Source: Rhodococcus sp. 1163
GTDB taxonomy: Bacteria; Actinomycetota; Actinomycetes; Mycobacteriales; Mycobacteriaceae
NCBI RefSeq assembly: GCF_002091985.1
Contig: NZ_MKKX01000038.1
Location: 1-64,000, forward strand
Reading direction: 5' to 3'
Length of the DNA stretch: 64,000 nt
A program made the position numbers and the translations under genes. The notes under the pieces were generated by a model. It saw nothing but the letters and a program-made list of their open reading frames with translations. It was not told the origin of the DNA and did no database searches. Position 1 is the first letter of the stretch; every line of letters begins with the position of its first letter. Below, piece by piece: positions 42,367 to 51,323 of this stretch.

Positions 42367-44612
42367 AGTCTGCTGCGCTGCCGCTGCCCGAACACACACC
42401 GGCCGGGGTGACCGACCAGGACCTGTGGGAACTCGTACCTGAACATCTCAGGCCGGGAGCGACGCTCGACATGCTGGCCTGGCCGTGGCACGAGGTGATC
42501 TACCACTACGGAAGCCGAACTCACCGGTACGTCGCACTCGATGTTCCCGACCCGATCCGTCATGAATTCATCTGGTGGCTGTGGTCACTGCATGTCACCG
42601 GTGAACGGGTCGCGCCAGCCGCAGTCTCGGCGTGGATGCATCAGATCGCGCAGATCAGCACCTCGCGGGTCCAGCAAGGCCAGCCACCGATCGCCTCTGT
42701 CCTCGATCTGGACCTCGACACGTGGATCGCCGAAGCCCGATCAGCGTTCACCGCCCGCCACCAGCGGCTTCCGGGCGCACGGTTCAGCCAAAACCACCTG
42801 CAGATCATGCGCCGCCTGCGGCGGGCGGTCGGCATCGCCTACCACGAACAAGCATGGTGGCAGGCCGAGCTGTGGGACCCCTTCCATGACCCCCGAATAC
42901 CGGCGCGTCGACACGAACCGCGCGGTCAAGCCACCGTCGACTGGTCGAGTGTGGAACCGGACTGGCTGCGCGCGGCCGGGCAATGGTGGCTCGGAACCCT
43001 CATCAACGCCGACCGGATTCGGTGGGGCAGCGTAGGCCGATACCGGACCTCGTTGACTGCTCATTTCGGGCCGTTTCTGATCGAACGCGGCATCAACAGT
43101 CCTGTACTGGTCACTGACCCGGCGACGATGCTGCGCCCGTTCGCGAACGACTTCCTCGGATGGCTACGCACCCGCCGCGCCGCCAATGGACCCAACAAGG
43201 GTCAGCCGTTGTCCAACAAGACGATCTCCCTCACCCAGACGGCGGTGAACTCGATGTACGCCTTCTTCGTCGAACACCGCGACGAAGCAGCGTTCGTGCT
43301 CGGCGACCCGCGGTGGCGTGAGTTGACCGAACGCCACCTCGTGATGTGGCCGCGGGGAGAAACGATCTCGGTCAGGCGCTCCGACGACGCACCCGAATAC
43401 CTCGACGAACACGACCTCAGCCGCGTCACCGCACACCTGGATTTGATCGGTTTACCGGTATCGGAAAGCCGCACCATTGTGGTCGACGGGCGCGAGAGAG
43501 AAGTGTTCGGGCTCGGCGATCCGCAGGTCATGCGCGCCTATCTGCTGCTGATCCTCACCGGGCGGCGCGTCAACGAGATCCTGATGCTCGATCCGCAGCC
43601 GCTGAGCTCCCTACTCACGACACCCGGTCGACACTCCGATCCGCAGAACACCGAATCCGAAGCCCCAGTGTCGGAGTTCTTCGTGGCACGGCTGCGCTAC
43701 CAGCAAACCAAGATCGATGGGGCCCCGAACACGATCCCGGTCGAGCAGGCCGTAGTGAACATCATTCGCGAGCAAGAGGACTGGGTTCGCGACACCATCC
43801 TCCCGACGTTGACCGATGGCGCGGAACCGAAGTACCTCTTCCTCGCCCGCAAAAGCAACCAACGTGGCCAACGCCCCCTCGGCGGCATCAGGCAGCGACT
43901 GACCGACCTCGCCGCACTGATCGAGCTCCGCGACAAACACGGACGGCCCGTCGATTTCCAGCGCACCCACCGGCTGCGACATACCAAAGCCACTCAGATG
44001 CTCAATGCAGGCACACCACTGCACGTCGTGCAACGCTATCTCGGTCACGTCTCACCGGAGATGACGCTGCGCTACGCGAAAACACTCGCCAGCACTCACG
44101 AGGAAGAATTCCTGAGACTGACATTGATCGGCACCGACGGGCGTGACCACGACATCGACCAACACGCACTACTCGACGTCCTGCAACTCGATCAACGCAC
44201 CGACCGGATCCTGCCCAACGGCTACTGTCTGCTGCCGCGCCCGAAAACCTGCGAACGGGGCAACGCATGCCTCACCTGCGGCGAATTCGCCACCAACGCC
44301 ACCTACCAGACCGAACTCGAAGATCAACGGCACTCGACACTGCAACTGATCGAAACCCGACGCACACAACACTTCCAGCGCACCGGCAAGCACATGACCG
44401 ACGACAACATCTGGCTCAGCACCCGCCACAGCGAAGTCGCCGCACTAACCCTGATCATCGCCAACCTCACCGACGCTGACGGCGACGGCGACGAATCGAC
44501 CACAGTACAGGGAGCCGGAGTCGGCGGCCGAGATGCGATCCGCCGAGCATCAGAGCCGCGGACGCCGGTCGACCTGCCACTGGGACCGAGCCGGAAAGGA
44601 CATCGACTATGA
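42363..44612 (+). CDS. Large tyrosine recombinase, TnpB-type (Tn554 family)
   Basis: 749 aa, long for an integrase, as in TnpB of Tn554. The N-terminal 350 residues are DNA-binding/helical. The catalytic set is Arg401 (TGRRVNE), His537-x2-Arg540 (THRLRH), His562 (LGHV) and Tyr571 (LRYAKT). After it comes a cysteine cluster C622, C630, C636, C639 (a likely zinc-binding module) and a variable tail. It acts with TnpA in excision and integration. Coupled on both sides by ATGA overlaps. Confidence 0.92.
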   Translation: MKSAALPLPEHTPAGVTDQDLWELVPEHLRPGATLDMLAWPWHEVIYHYGSRTHRYVALDVPDPIRHEFIWWLWSLHVTGERVAPAAVSAWMHQIAQISTSRVQQGQPPIASVLDLDLDTWIAEARSAFTARHQRLPGARFSQNHLQIMRRLRRAVGIAYHEQAWWQAELWDPFHDPRIPARRHEPRGQATVDWSSVEPDWLRAAGQWWLGTLINADRIRWGSVGRYRTSLTAHFGPFLIERGINSPVLVTDPATMLRPFANDFLGWLRTRRAANGPNKGQPLSNKTISLTQTAVNSMYAFFVEHRDEAAFVLGDPRWRELTERHLVMWPRGETISVRRSDDAPEYLDEHDLSRVTAHLDLIGLPVSESRTIVVDGREREVFGLGDPQVMRAYLLLILTGRRVNEILMLDPQPLSSLLTTPGRHSDPQNTESEAPVSEFFVARLRYQQTKIDGAPNTIPVEQAVVNIIREQEDWVRDTILPTLTDGAEPKYLFLARKSNQRGQRPLGGIRQRLTDLAALIELRDKHGRPVDFQRTHRLRHTKATQMLNAGTPLHVVQRYLGHVSPEMTLRYAKTLASTHEEEFLRLTLIGTDGRDHDIDQHALLDVLQLDQRTDRILPNGYCLLPRPKTCERGNACLTCGEFATNATYQTELEDQRHSTLQLIETRRTQHFQRTGKHMTDDNIWLSTRHSEVAALTLIIANLTDADGDGDESTTVQGAGVGGRDAIRRASEPRTPVDLPLGPSRKGHRL

Positions 44613-45016
44613 CACTCGACGCCGAACAACGCAGCCAATTGCTCCGTCGATCCGCCGAAGCCCGTACTGCCGCCGCGTTCGAGAAGGCATCGAAAGCAAT
44701 TGCCGCACTGAACAAACGCGGGGAAGCGGTGAATTTCCGGAAGGTGGCACGCGAAGGCAACGTCAGCCTCGACTTTCTCTACCGCAACACCGAACTCCGA
44801 GAGACGATCACCCGCCTGCGCACCCGCAATCAACCAGCACCAGCCACGCCGGTCTCCCCGGACACGCACAGCACGATCGTGCTCAGCCTCACCCGCCAGC
44901 TAGGTGAAGCGAAAGCCGAAATAACCCGGCTGCATGCCGCGCTCGCCGCGGCGCACGGCGAGAACCTCGCACTACGCCGAACCACGACCACGCCCCGGTA
45001 CGAGCCTGCGACGTGA
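44609..45016 (+). CDS. TnpC-type accessory protein (DUF6262)
   Basis: 135 aa. The N-terminal half is helical with VNFRKVAREGNVSLDFLYRN, a helix-turn-helix-like region. The C-terminal half (LGEAKAEITRLHAAL...) is a heptad-rich coiled coil. This size, composition and position after two tyrosine recombinases are typical of TnpC, which in Tn554 influences orientation and efficiency of transposition. Starts ATGA-coupled to TnpB. Confidence 0.88.
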   Translation: MTLDAEQRSQLLRRSAEARTAAAFEKASKAIAALNKRGEAVNFRKVAREGNVSLDFLYRNTELRETITRLRTRNQPAPATPVSPDTHSTIVLSLTRQLGEAKAEITRLHAALAAAHGENLALRRTTTTPRYEPAT

Positions 45017-45216
45017 TTGGTGCGCCTCCCTTTGCTGTTGTGACTCTTCACTTCTCATGCTGCTCCGCGACCCCCGCTCACATATGGACGTAACCGATCT
45101 CGACCAGGCGTACGAACAAATCTCACCCAGGGCGCAGATGAGTTGTGTATGCAGTGCACACCTCGTTGCTGACGGAAGGCTGTTTTGCCGACCGTCGACA
45201 GGGAACTTGGCTGGGT

Positions 45217-46251
45217 ATGGTGGCAGCAGTTAGACCTTTAGCCAAAAACACAACGGTCGGTTTTAGTGGCAGAATATTCTGTGTGAAGGACCAACGTCGT
45301 TCCTGGCTACTCATCGATGCAATGGATCCGGAACAGCCCTGTGTGCTCGCCGTGGGTCAGTCTCAACGTTCAGCAAAGGCGCTCACCGCGGTCCTTCGGG
45401 GCCCTAACTGCAAGCGTGCATTGGATGCAGTCTCGAACGTCGCTAATCTGCGAACGGGTGCGTCGGAGGAGCAGCTGCCTCAGGATCTGGTGTTACGCGC
45501 CGAGCCGATTGTCGCCGAGGACGGACACGTCCCAGGGGTGTGGCTTGGCATCTTCGGACAGAGGGTGCCGCTCCCCGATCGGGGACCTGTGCTCGCTTTT
45601 CGGTGGAACGTCACGAAAGGCCTGACGGAAAGTGAGATTGGAGTTGCCGAACGTCTCCACATGGTCGACTACGGAACCGATGCGGGTGCAATTCTCAGCG
45701 TCCTTGCGGCACCGCGGTATGCGACAGGGTTCGACTCGGTAGTGCTCGACCGTAAGGAGATCCCACACCAGAGGTTTCGTGTTCGTGCACGCATCGACGA
45801 CGCGGTGGTCAGCGGACACGTCAGCAGTGGCAGTGGGAGCACTGACCGGTTCCTCTCCGGACTTTCAATTCCCCTGCCTGAACATGTCGACGGGCCAATT
45901 GACGGGCGAGAAAGTCTCGACGGTTTGGTTGCGCAAGCGAGTTCCAGAGTCGGCGTCCACCGTGCTGTGGTCAGGTCGCAAGATCTGGAACTGCTGCATT
46001 GGTACGACGAACCGCCCACCGGGACCGCTTGGCGGTACCGGGACCGAAAAGGTAAGAGCTTGTTCAATCCGATCGATATGACGTCACTCCCATCTGAAAC
46101 CCGCCCCGAGACGGCTATGCGACGTGGAACGGTGCGGCTTCTACATCAGAATGGGCAGTATCAAGCGTTTCACTGTGAATTGAAGCCAATCCCTGACGTC
46201 GAAAATGCTTCTCTCGCAACATTTACCGTAGTTCGCAGATCCGTGGCGTAG
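45217..46251 (+). CDS. DUF5593-like (PAS-like) protein, element cargo
   Basis: 344 aa. It resembles the actinobacterial DUF5593 family: SWLLIDAM near the start, then PGVWLGIFG and a FRWNVTKGLTE segment of a PAS-like fold, and a C-terminal domain ending with beta strands (ASLATFTVVRRS). Family function is unclear; some members are linked to signalling or stress. Start choice is uncertain: GTG 45145, ATG 45217 and GTG 45283 are all in frame, and the family pattern favours 45217 or 45283. It stands apart from the recombinase operon by about 200 nt and uses more A/T-rich third positions than the host genes. Confidence 0.6.
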   Translation: MVAAVRPLAKNTTVGFSGRIFCVKDQRRSWLLIDAMDPEQPCVLAVGQSQRSAKALTAVLRGPNCKRALDAVSNVANLRTGASEEQLPQDLVLRAEPIVAEDGHVPGVWLGIFGQRVPLPDRGPVLAFRWNVTKGLTESEIGVAERLHMVDYGTDAGAILSVLAAPRYATGFDSVVLDRKEIPHQRFRVRARIDDAVVSGHVSSGSGSTDRFLSGLSIPLPEHVDGPIDGRESLDGLVAQASSRVGVHRAVVRSQDLELLHWYDEPPTGTAWRYRDRKGKSLFNPIDMTSLPSETRPETAMRRGTVRLLHQNGQYQAFHCELKPIPDVENASLATFTVVRRSVA

Positions 46252-46442
46252 CGGATCGGTATCGGCTACTGTTCGAGATCTCTCGCACTTACCGAAATAC
46301 CCGGGTCATTCTTGTGGAGATCGGGATGGCCTTGACCGCCTAGTAACGCGTCGTTGCTATTTGCGCCTATGCCACACAGCCGGTTGTCTGCTGTCCCGGT
46401 TGCGACCACCTTTCATGTGTACGTCGATGCCGAAGAGGTTTC

Positions 46443-47648
46443 ATGTCCCAACGCCGACCATTCGGGGCGATTATTGCCCTGGTGTTGACCATGCAGGTCC
46501 TGAGTAGCGCAAATGCGTTCGCCCAACCTGTCGATACACCAGCCCCACTTGAGGTACCCGATTCGCCCACTGTGCCTGGGGAGCAGTTGCCGGGTCCCGC
46601 GCCAGCTCCGGAACAGCTTCCGACTCCCGATTCCGAAATCTTCGTTCGCAGTCTACCGATTGTCCAGGTCACCGATCCTGCTGAGATTCAACGGATCGGC
46701 GATTCAGCGATTCAGGAATCTGCGCAACAACAACGATCTGCGACCCCTATCCAGGGGTGCAACAACACCCGCTTCAAATCGTGTGGGGTGTACATCGCTC
46801 CAATCCTGCAGTACCGGAGGGGGACGGACGGCGTCGCGGTTCCTTTTGGAACGTTGAATGTGAACATCACCCTCGTCATGTCGTCGTCGGTCAACAACCG
46901 CCAATCCAATATCTTCGCGTACTTCGAGAGCGAGATCGAATGGGGAACACCGATAACAACAGGTACTTTCACCTTCACTCCTTCGAAAGTGGGACCTGAT
47001 GGAATCCAAGCTCCTATCGCCGAGATGCGTACGTTCAATCTGAATCCACCTGGGGTGATTTCGTACGAGCAATACCCCGAGTTCTCCAAGCTCACGACGA
47101 GCAGCATCGGCTGGTCGACGTACACGTTCGCCTGGACCTCCGTCATCGCAGGCACCATTCAGGAAGGTCCGCCGCCTGGAACGTTCTACACGGAGCAGCG
47201 GATCCGCTGCGACAGTACGGCAGCGTTCGGCGCAGCCGGATGCGTCAATCCGACAAACTATCCCACGGTCTACTACAACAAGGCTGTTATCCCGACTATT
47301 ACGCAACACGTTCTCGACCGTCAAGCCATAACCGGTGAGGGCCGCCCGTTCGGGTCGTCTCTCACACGGACGAACAAAGACGGAATCGACCTAAACCGCG
47401 ACATATCGTGCCCGGCCTCACAACTTCGACGGCTCGAACTGTTGGGAGAAAAGCCGGGACCGGACGAGATGGAGAATCCCTCGTGCGATGAGTACCCGCT
47501 CGCTTCCTCCGATCAGGGCGGGTCCGGGGCATCTGTTCGATGGGTTCCGTTGAAAGAAAACAATTCTCAAGGCGGAACGATGTCCCAATTCTATAAAGGA
47601 AACCGCGTGATGGTCGGTGACAACTTCTACGTCAATGCCTTCAACTGA
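46443..47648 (+). CDS. Secreted NucA/NucB-type deoxyribonuclease protein, element cargo
   Basis: 401 aa. A Sec signal peptide ends AFAQ (about residue 28), followed by a Pro-rich linker (about 30-60), a middle region of beta character with paired cysteines (GCNNTRFKSC and RCDSTAAFGAAGC), and a C-terminal NucA/NucB-like domain: DISCPAS, CDEYPLASSDQGG (C348-D-E-Y-P) and KENNSQGG (from 371) followed by GDNFYV. Those last motifs are the family's metal/active-site signature. It should act outside the cell. GAAGAGG lies 5 nt upstream of the ATG. Only the C-terminal domain is recognised. Confidence 0.75.
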   Translation: MSQRRPFGAIIALVLTMQVLSSANAFAQPVDTPAPLEVPDSPTVPGEQLPGPAPAPEQLPTPDSEIFVRSLPIVQVTDPAEIQRIGDSAIQESAQQQRSATPIQGCNNTRFKSCGVYIAPILQYRRGTDGVAVPFGTLNVNITLVMSSSVNNRQSNIFAYFESEIEWGTPITTGTFTFTPSKVGPDGIQAPIAEMRTFNLNPPGVISYEQYPEFSKLTTSSIGWSTYTFAWTSVIAGTIQEGPPPGTFYTEQRIRCDSTAAFGAAGCVNPTNYPTVYYNKAVIPTITQHVLDRQAITGEGRPFGSSLTRTNKDGIDLNRDISCPASQLRRLELLGEKPGPDEMENPSCDEYPLASSDQGGSGASVRWVPLKENNSQGGTMSQFYKGNRVMVGDNFYVNAFN

Positions 47649-47695
47649 CCGCCCAGTTTCAGTTCATTCCCTCCCGACCAGAAAGCAGAGTCATC

Positions 47696-48472
47696 ATGAA
47701 AGTACGTTCAGCACGTAAGGCCCTGGCAGTCGGCGCACTCTTGAGTGCAGCTGTAATCCTCGCACCAGGTACCGCAAATGCAGCCGCAGTGACCGGGTGG
47801 GTCGGTCCCGCGGGAAGCAACGGCGGCGGCATCCAGTTTTTGAACACCTCTACCATCATCAACTCACCCAACCTGACCGCACAGTCGAAGATCTACTCAG
47901 TCTTTGGCCAGACAGCCCCTCCAGGAGACATCGGCGTCCGCGCCCGCCTGTTCAAGAGCGGGGTCTTGTGCGAGGCGATCGACTATAAGTACAACGCATT
48001 CCCAGCGCCAGAGCTAACAGTCGGCACGACGAAGACCTGTGGTACCGGTTCGTACAACAGCCACGGATTCACCGCCGTGTGGAACGGCACCAGTGCCTAC
48101 CGGGAGGCCCTGACGTTCCCCAGCAACCCTCTCGACTGGACAGCTCCGGCCGCCCGATCGGCAGAACCCTCGACCGATAGCGGCGATACCGTCGCAGAAT
48201 CCGGCACGAACGATCAGGGCCAGACGTACGGACAAGGTGATGCCGCCAGCGACGCTGAGTTGCCCGACCTCGTCGCGGCGTTCGGAGATGATGGTACCGC
48301 TGGCTATATCGAGAAGTCTGCGCTTCAAAGCGCGGTAGCGTCGCCGGCGGAAGCGACAGCGCTAGAACGGCAGACCATCGGCGGCGTGGACGTCTACGGC
48401 TCTGCGCCCAGGACGGTGCCGGTCTTCGCCGAGGACGGCATGACGAAGATCAGTGACTTCACGATCTCCTGA
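47696..48472 (+). CDS. Secreted protein of unknown function, probable partner of the nuclease
   Basis: 258 aa. The signal peptide ends ANAAA (about residue 31). Residues about 34-140 form a beta-rich domain with one Cys pair, then an acidic Ser/Asp linker (about 150-190). The C-terminal part, AGYIEKSALQ...RTVPVFAEDGMTKISDFTIS, resembles the C-terminal motif of many small exported actinobacterial proteins. It lies 47 nt after the nuclease gene on the same strand, and a perfect hairpin follows. It may be an inhibitor or chaperone of the nuclease, but no sequence motif proves this. Confidence 0.65.
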   Translation: MKVRSARKALAVGALLSAAVILAPGTANAAAVTGWVGPAGSNGGGIQFLNTSTIINSPNLTAQSKIYSVFGQTAPPGDIGVRARLFKSGVLCEAIDYKYNAFPAPELTVGTTKTCGTGSYNSHGFTAVWNGTSAYREALTFPSNPLDWTAPAARSAEPSTDSGDTVAESGTNDQGQTYGQGDAASDAELPDLVAAFGDDGTAGYIEKSALQSAVASPAEATALERQTIGGVDVYGSAPRTVPVFAEDGMTKISDFTIS

Positions 48473-48477
48473 AGAAT

Positions 48478-48517
48478 CGACTCCTGCCGAGTGTGCGCGT
48501 GCACTCGGCAGGAGTCG
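48478..48517. terminator. Bidirectional terminator between convergent cargo genes
   Basis: CGACTCCTGCCGAGTG and CACTCGGCAGGAGTCG make a perfect 16-bp stem with an 8-nt loop, followed by TTGTCTT. It sits 5 nt after the secreted-partner stop and 5 nt before the DUF6924 stop on the other strand, so it can serve both. Confidence 0.85.
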
Positions 48518-48522
48518 TTGTC

Positions 48523-49341
48523 TTACTTACTTGCCTGCTGCTGTTCTGGGGTAGGCATACGTGTCATGAGGGCTGTTATGGGGGCCAGAGTGTCCGGGTC
48601 CAAGTACACACCCCACCTGCCGTACGAAATCGGCAGACCGAAGACCAGGGCCGATCCCCCATCGCGGGTGGCGTCGATTGTCTCGTCGAGTCCTAGAACT
48701 TCCTCAAACATCCAATAGTTGTCTCGTCCGGAAGCGTAGTACTCATGCGTCGCACGAAGATCCGGTGCCAGCTTTGCCTCCCACTCGCTGCGTGACTCTT
48801 TTTCGAGGTCGCTGCGGTACCGCGCAAGAATCGTCTCTGTCAGGTTGCCGTCTGCGGCCGCCTCGAGGAGGCGCTGTTTTGTCACTATGCGGGTGGTGGT
48901 CTGTGGTGAACCGAAACCGCGGAAGATGCCATCGCTGTCCGCGGCGTTCTGGTAGTCGGCGAAATCGAGATTGGCGATGGACAAGTTGTTCTCGACGTCT
49001 GCCAACACTGCCGGCATTACTCGAAACGCCGGCATCGGCTCACTGCCTCCGCTGTTGCGGAATTCGATTGCCAGAATGGGCATTTCGGAGCTTTCGAATG
49101 TTTGGCGGTCGGCGATGAACGCATAGGTCGGCGGGGGTGCTTGCAGGAGGCTGATCACCTCGGCCGGGGACGCGTTTTCGAACGACGTATCGTCGATCAA
49201 CGTCAACGTCGCCTGAACCTCAGTAGCGTCTGATTGCGTGTGGCTTTTCGACGCTGCGGCAACGATGTCGTCCCATGACCCCTGATCACCGAAATAGGTT
49301 CTGATCAATAATGATTCGCCCTCGTGCGCTATTTCGACCAT
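48523..49341 (-). CDS. DUF6924 domain protein, element cargo
   Basis: 272 aa. The N-terminal 150 residues match the DUF6924 pattern: LLIRTYFGDQGSWDDI near the start, TLIDDTSFENASPAEVISL, AFIADRQTF, ILAIEF, and VENNLSIANLDFADYQNAADSDGIFRGF at the end. The C-terminal 120 residues (YRSDLEKES...RWGVYLDP) are unassigned. The function is unknown. The chosen ATG is at 49341; the frame stays open to 49776 but the extra part does not look like one protein. It points toward the nuclease pair from the opposite strand. Confidence 0.65.
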   Translation of the reverse strand: MVEIAHEGESLLIRTYFGDQGSWDDIVAAASKSHTQSDATEVQATLTLIDDTSFENASPAEVISLLQAPPPTYAFIADRQTFESSEMPILAIEFRNSGGSEPMPAFRVMPAVLADVENNLSIANLDFADYQNAADSDGIFRGFGSPQTTTRIVTKQRLLEAAADGNLTETILARYRSDLEKESRSEWEAKLAPDLRATHEYYASGRDNYWMFEEVLGLDETIDATRDGGSALVFGLPISYGRWGVYLDPDTLAPITALMTRMPTPEQQQASK

Positions 49342-49932
49342 GGCCTCTACGTTACAAGACTCACTCCAATCGATGCAGGGAATGTAACCGTCGATCCGAC
49401 ATGACTTCTGACCTCTTGCGGACCTACCGTCCGCGCTGCTGCCAAGACCAAATCGGGCGATAGGACAGCGAGAAAGGCCGAGGTCGGAGGGAGCCTGGCC
49501 GGGGCCGACGCTCGATTTCTTAATATCGGTGCGGTTTACCGAACCGAATATGGCGGCGTGAGCAGGGGCCGCGGAGGTCGCGGGCATGTTGTCGAGTGTG
49601 TATCGGCGGGCCCGCGGTCTCGACGCTGCGAAGCGTGCATTCACGCAGGCGCGGTAGTCGTCGTCGTCTGACCCGTGAATCGCTACCGATGCCAGCGAGG
49701 TCAAGGCCGGGCGATCACATGGAGCAGGTAAAAGCCCGGCTCGTTCACGCAACTCTGCCGCCATGTCCTCCCACAAGGAAGGGGATGGGGCGAGCTCGCA
49801 CTCATGAACCCAGCCCGGAATTGAGTAGCGTTGTCACCGACGCTCCTCGATCTGAGAACCCGCAGTACGTAGTCGTCACAGAGATGCCTGTCAGGACGTA
49901 AGGTGCGTCTTCATCCCCCAAAACGACAGGCT
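49342..49932. other. Right-end region of the element, no firm gene
   Basis: About 590 bp. On the minus strand the frame that contains the DUF6924 gene stays open up to about 49834. Within it 49590-49834 reads like the end of a real protein (WEDMAAELRERAGLLP, then DDDDYRACVNARFAA, RRYTLDN), with GGGAGG near 49770. It has no start I trust and no family I recognise, so a truncated remnant is likely. No other coding signal was seen. Confidence 0.35.
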
Positions 49933-49942
49933 GGTGTAGATA
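49933..49942 (-). repeat. Right terminal inverted repeat of the Tn554-like element
   Basis: GGTGTAGATA on the plus strand, complementary to the left repeat at 41043-41052 with one mismatch. It abuts the N-terminal SDR half. Confidence 0.65.
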
Positions 49943-49943
49943 G

Positions 49944-50291
49944 GTCTTCCTCGTGCAGTTCGTCCCACAACGACGGCGCGTTCTCGACGAACGAGCCCTG
50001 TGGTTGCAGAAAATGGCCGACATTGTTCACCAGCACGTCGGGGTTGAATCGGCAAACGTCGGGAAGGACGGAGGACTCGCGAACGTCCCAGTCGAGTGCG
50101 GTGAGGGAGCCCCCTGCCTCTGCATCGAATTCGAGCGACCCGAGCTGAGTGTTGTCCACGACAAGGACATCGGCGCCGTGGGAAGCGAAGGTGCGTGCGA
50201 TCGCGGCTCCGATACCTCCTGCTCCACCGGTGACCACGGCGCGACGGCCGGCCAGCATCGTGCTGGAGGGGAATGGCTGCGGATTTGGCAT
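49944..50291 (-). pseudogene. N-terminal half of the split short-chain dehydrogenase
   Basis: 116 codons from ATG 50291 to the element boundary. It carries the SDR cofactor motif TGGAGGIG (about residue 21), an adenine-binding Asp (VVDNTQ) and NNVGH (NNAG-like). Without the element the next codon would be ATC of the C-terminal half. As it stands, the ribosome continues into the element for a few residues and stops at 49911. The promoter lies divergent to the IclR gene, so expression is probably IclR-controlled. Confidence 0.93.
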
Positions 50292-50444
50292 AACTCTGAT
50301 TACAAGGGATCGCCTCTAGGAGTACCAGGTGAATTCCCGCTCGATGGAAGAATCCGCATTCGCAGTCGCTCAGGGTGCTATCACTGAAGGCTGCGGCAGT
50401 TATGAGCGTCTTTCGCTGTTCGCGCACAACGAAACGGAGAGCGC

Positions 50445-51215
50445 ATGCAACCCCACGGCTCGGATGAGCCTCCGACTGGTGTCCTACGACGCGCAGCGCG
50501 AATCCTCGACACCTTCGAAGCTCAGGCAGGTGGGTTGGCGGGCGGACTGAACCTGACACAGGTTGTTGCGGCCACCGGGCTGCCGGTTTCCTCGGTCCAC
50601 CGGGCATTGGAGCAGATGGTGTCCCTTCGGTGGCTGCATCGTCAGGGCATGGAGTATCGCCTCGGCATGCGTCTGACCGAACTCGGCTCCGCGGCGGCGG
50701 ATGCCGATGCGCTTCGACAAGCTGCGCTGCCAAGTCTGCGGTGGCTGCACCACAACACCGGATTCGTCGTCCACCTGGGCGTACTCGATGGCACGGACGT
50801 GGTCTATCTGGAGAAGATCGGTGGAGAATCGATTCCGGACATCCAGTCACGGGTGGGAAGCCGAATGCCCGCACATTCTTCTACGATCGGAAAGGCGCTG
50901 TTGGCGCTCGACAGGACGGTCGATGCGGAGAGATCGGAGATCGACCAGGTGCGCGAGTCGCGCATCGCCTACGCACGGGAACGATGCATAAAGGGGTTCA
51001 GCTGTGTTGCGGCGCCGATCGGTCCGCAGAGGTGGGGTGACGCGGCCGCGATCTCGGTTTTCGGCGCGACAGCACGGGTCGACACCGATGAACAACTACG
51101 AATGTCGTTGCAGGCGGCTGCTGCCGACATCTGGCGCCGATTGAATACGCAGAGATCGCCGATGAAAGCGAGCGTCCTCGATGCCCGCGCACCTCGATGT
51201 GGACTGCCGCGTTGA
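50445..51215 (+). CDS. IclR-family transcriptional regulator
   Basis: 256 aa. Winged helix-turn-helix at about residues 15-75 (NLTQVVAATGLPVSSVHRALEQM), then the IclR effector domain with LEKIGGESIPDIQSRVGSRMPAHSSTIGKALLAL. It is divergent from the interrupted SDR gene across 153 bp and so very likely regulates that SDR/epimerase operon. The ATG at 50445 is preceded by GGAGAG. Effector and target are unknown. Confidence 0.9.
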   Translation: MQPHGSDEPPTGVLRRAARILDTFEAQAGGLAGGLNLTQVVAATGLPVSSVHRALEQMVSLRWLHRQGMEYRLGMRLTELGSAAADADALRQAALPSLRWLHHNTGFVVHLGVLDGTDVVYLEKIGGESIPDIQSRVGSRMPAHSSTIGKALLALDRTVDAERSEIDQVRESRIAYARERCIKGFSCVAAPIGPQRWGDAAAISVFGATARVDTDEQLRMSLQAAAADIWRRLNTQRSPMKASVLDARAPRCGLPR

Positions 51216-51323
51216 GCAGTGCGCGCAGAGTCGGTCCAGCCCACCAGATCGAACTGCCATAGGTTGCGGCACGATCTGGTGGGCGCGGACCAACGATGCC
51301 GCATTTTCCGGATGTGGCTCCGC

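Larger units (their letters stand above)
41042..49943 (+). mobile_element. Tn554-like element (recombinase trio plus cargo)
   Basis: 8902 bp bounded by imperfect 10-bp inverted repeats: TATCTTCACC at 41043-41052 and GGTGTAGATA at 49933-49942 (one mismatch). At the left end lie three overlapping genes of the TnpA-TnpB-TnpC layout. The remaining 4.7 kb holds four cargo genes. It has no target duplication visible, as expected for tyrosine-recombinase elements, and interrupts an SDR gene so that removal of 41042-49943 restores one frame. The exact base of each end is uncertain by a few nucleotides because such elements can carry short coupling sequences. Confidence 0.85.

Noticed and set aside
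41046-49918. Direct repeat TCTTCA(C/T)CCCC near both ends of the element (about 41046 and 49908) as an attachment-site duplication
   Set aside because: It lies inside the element at the right end and does not restore the SDR frame; the inverted repeats at 41043-41052 and 49933-49942 fit the boundaries better. It may be a subterminal binding site.
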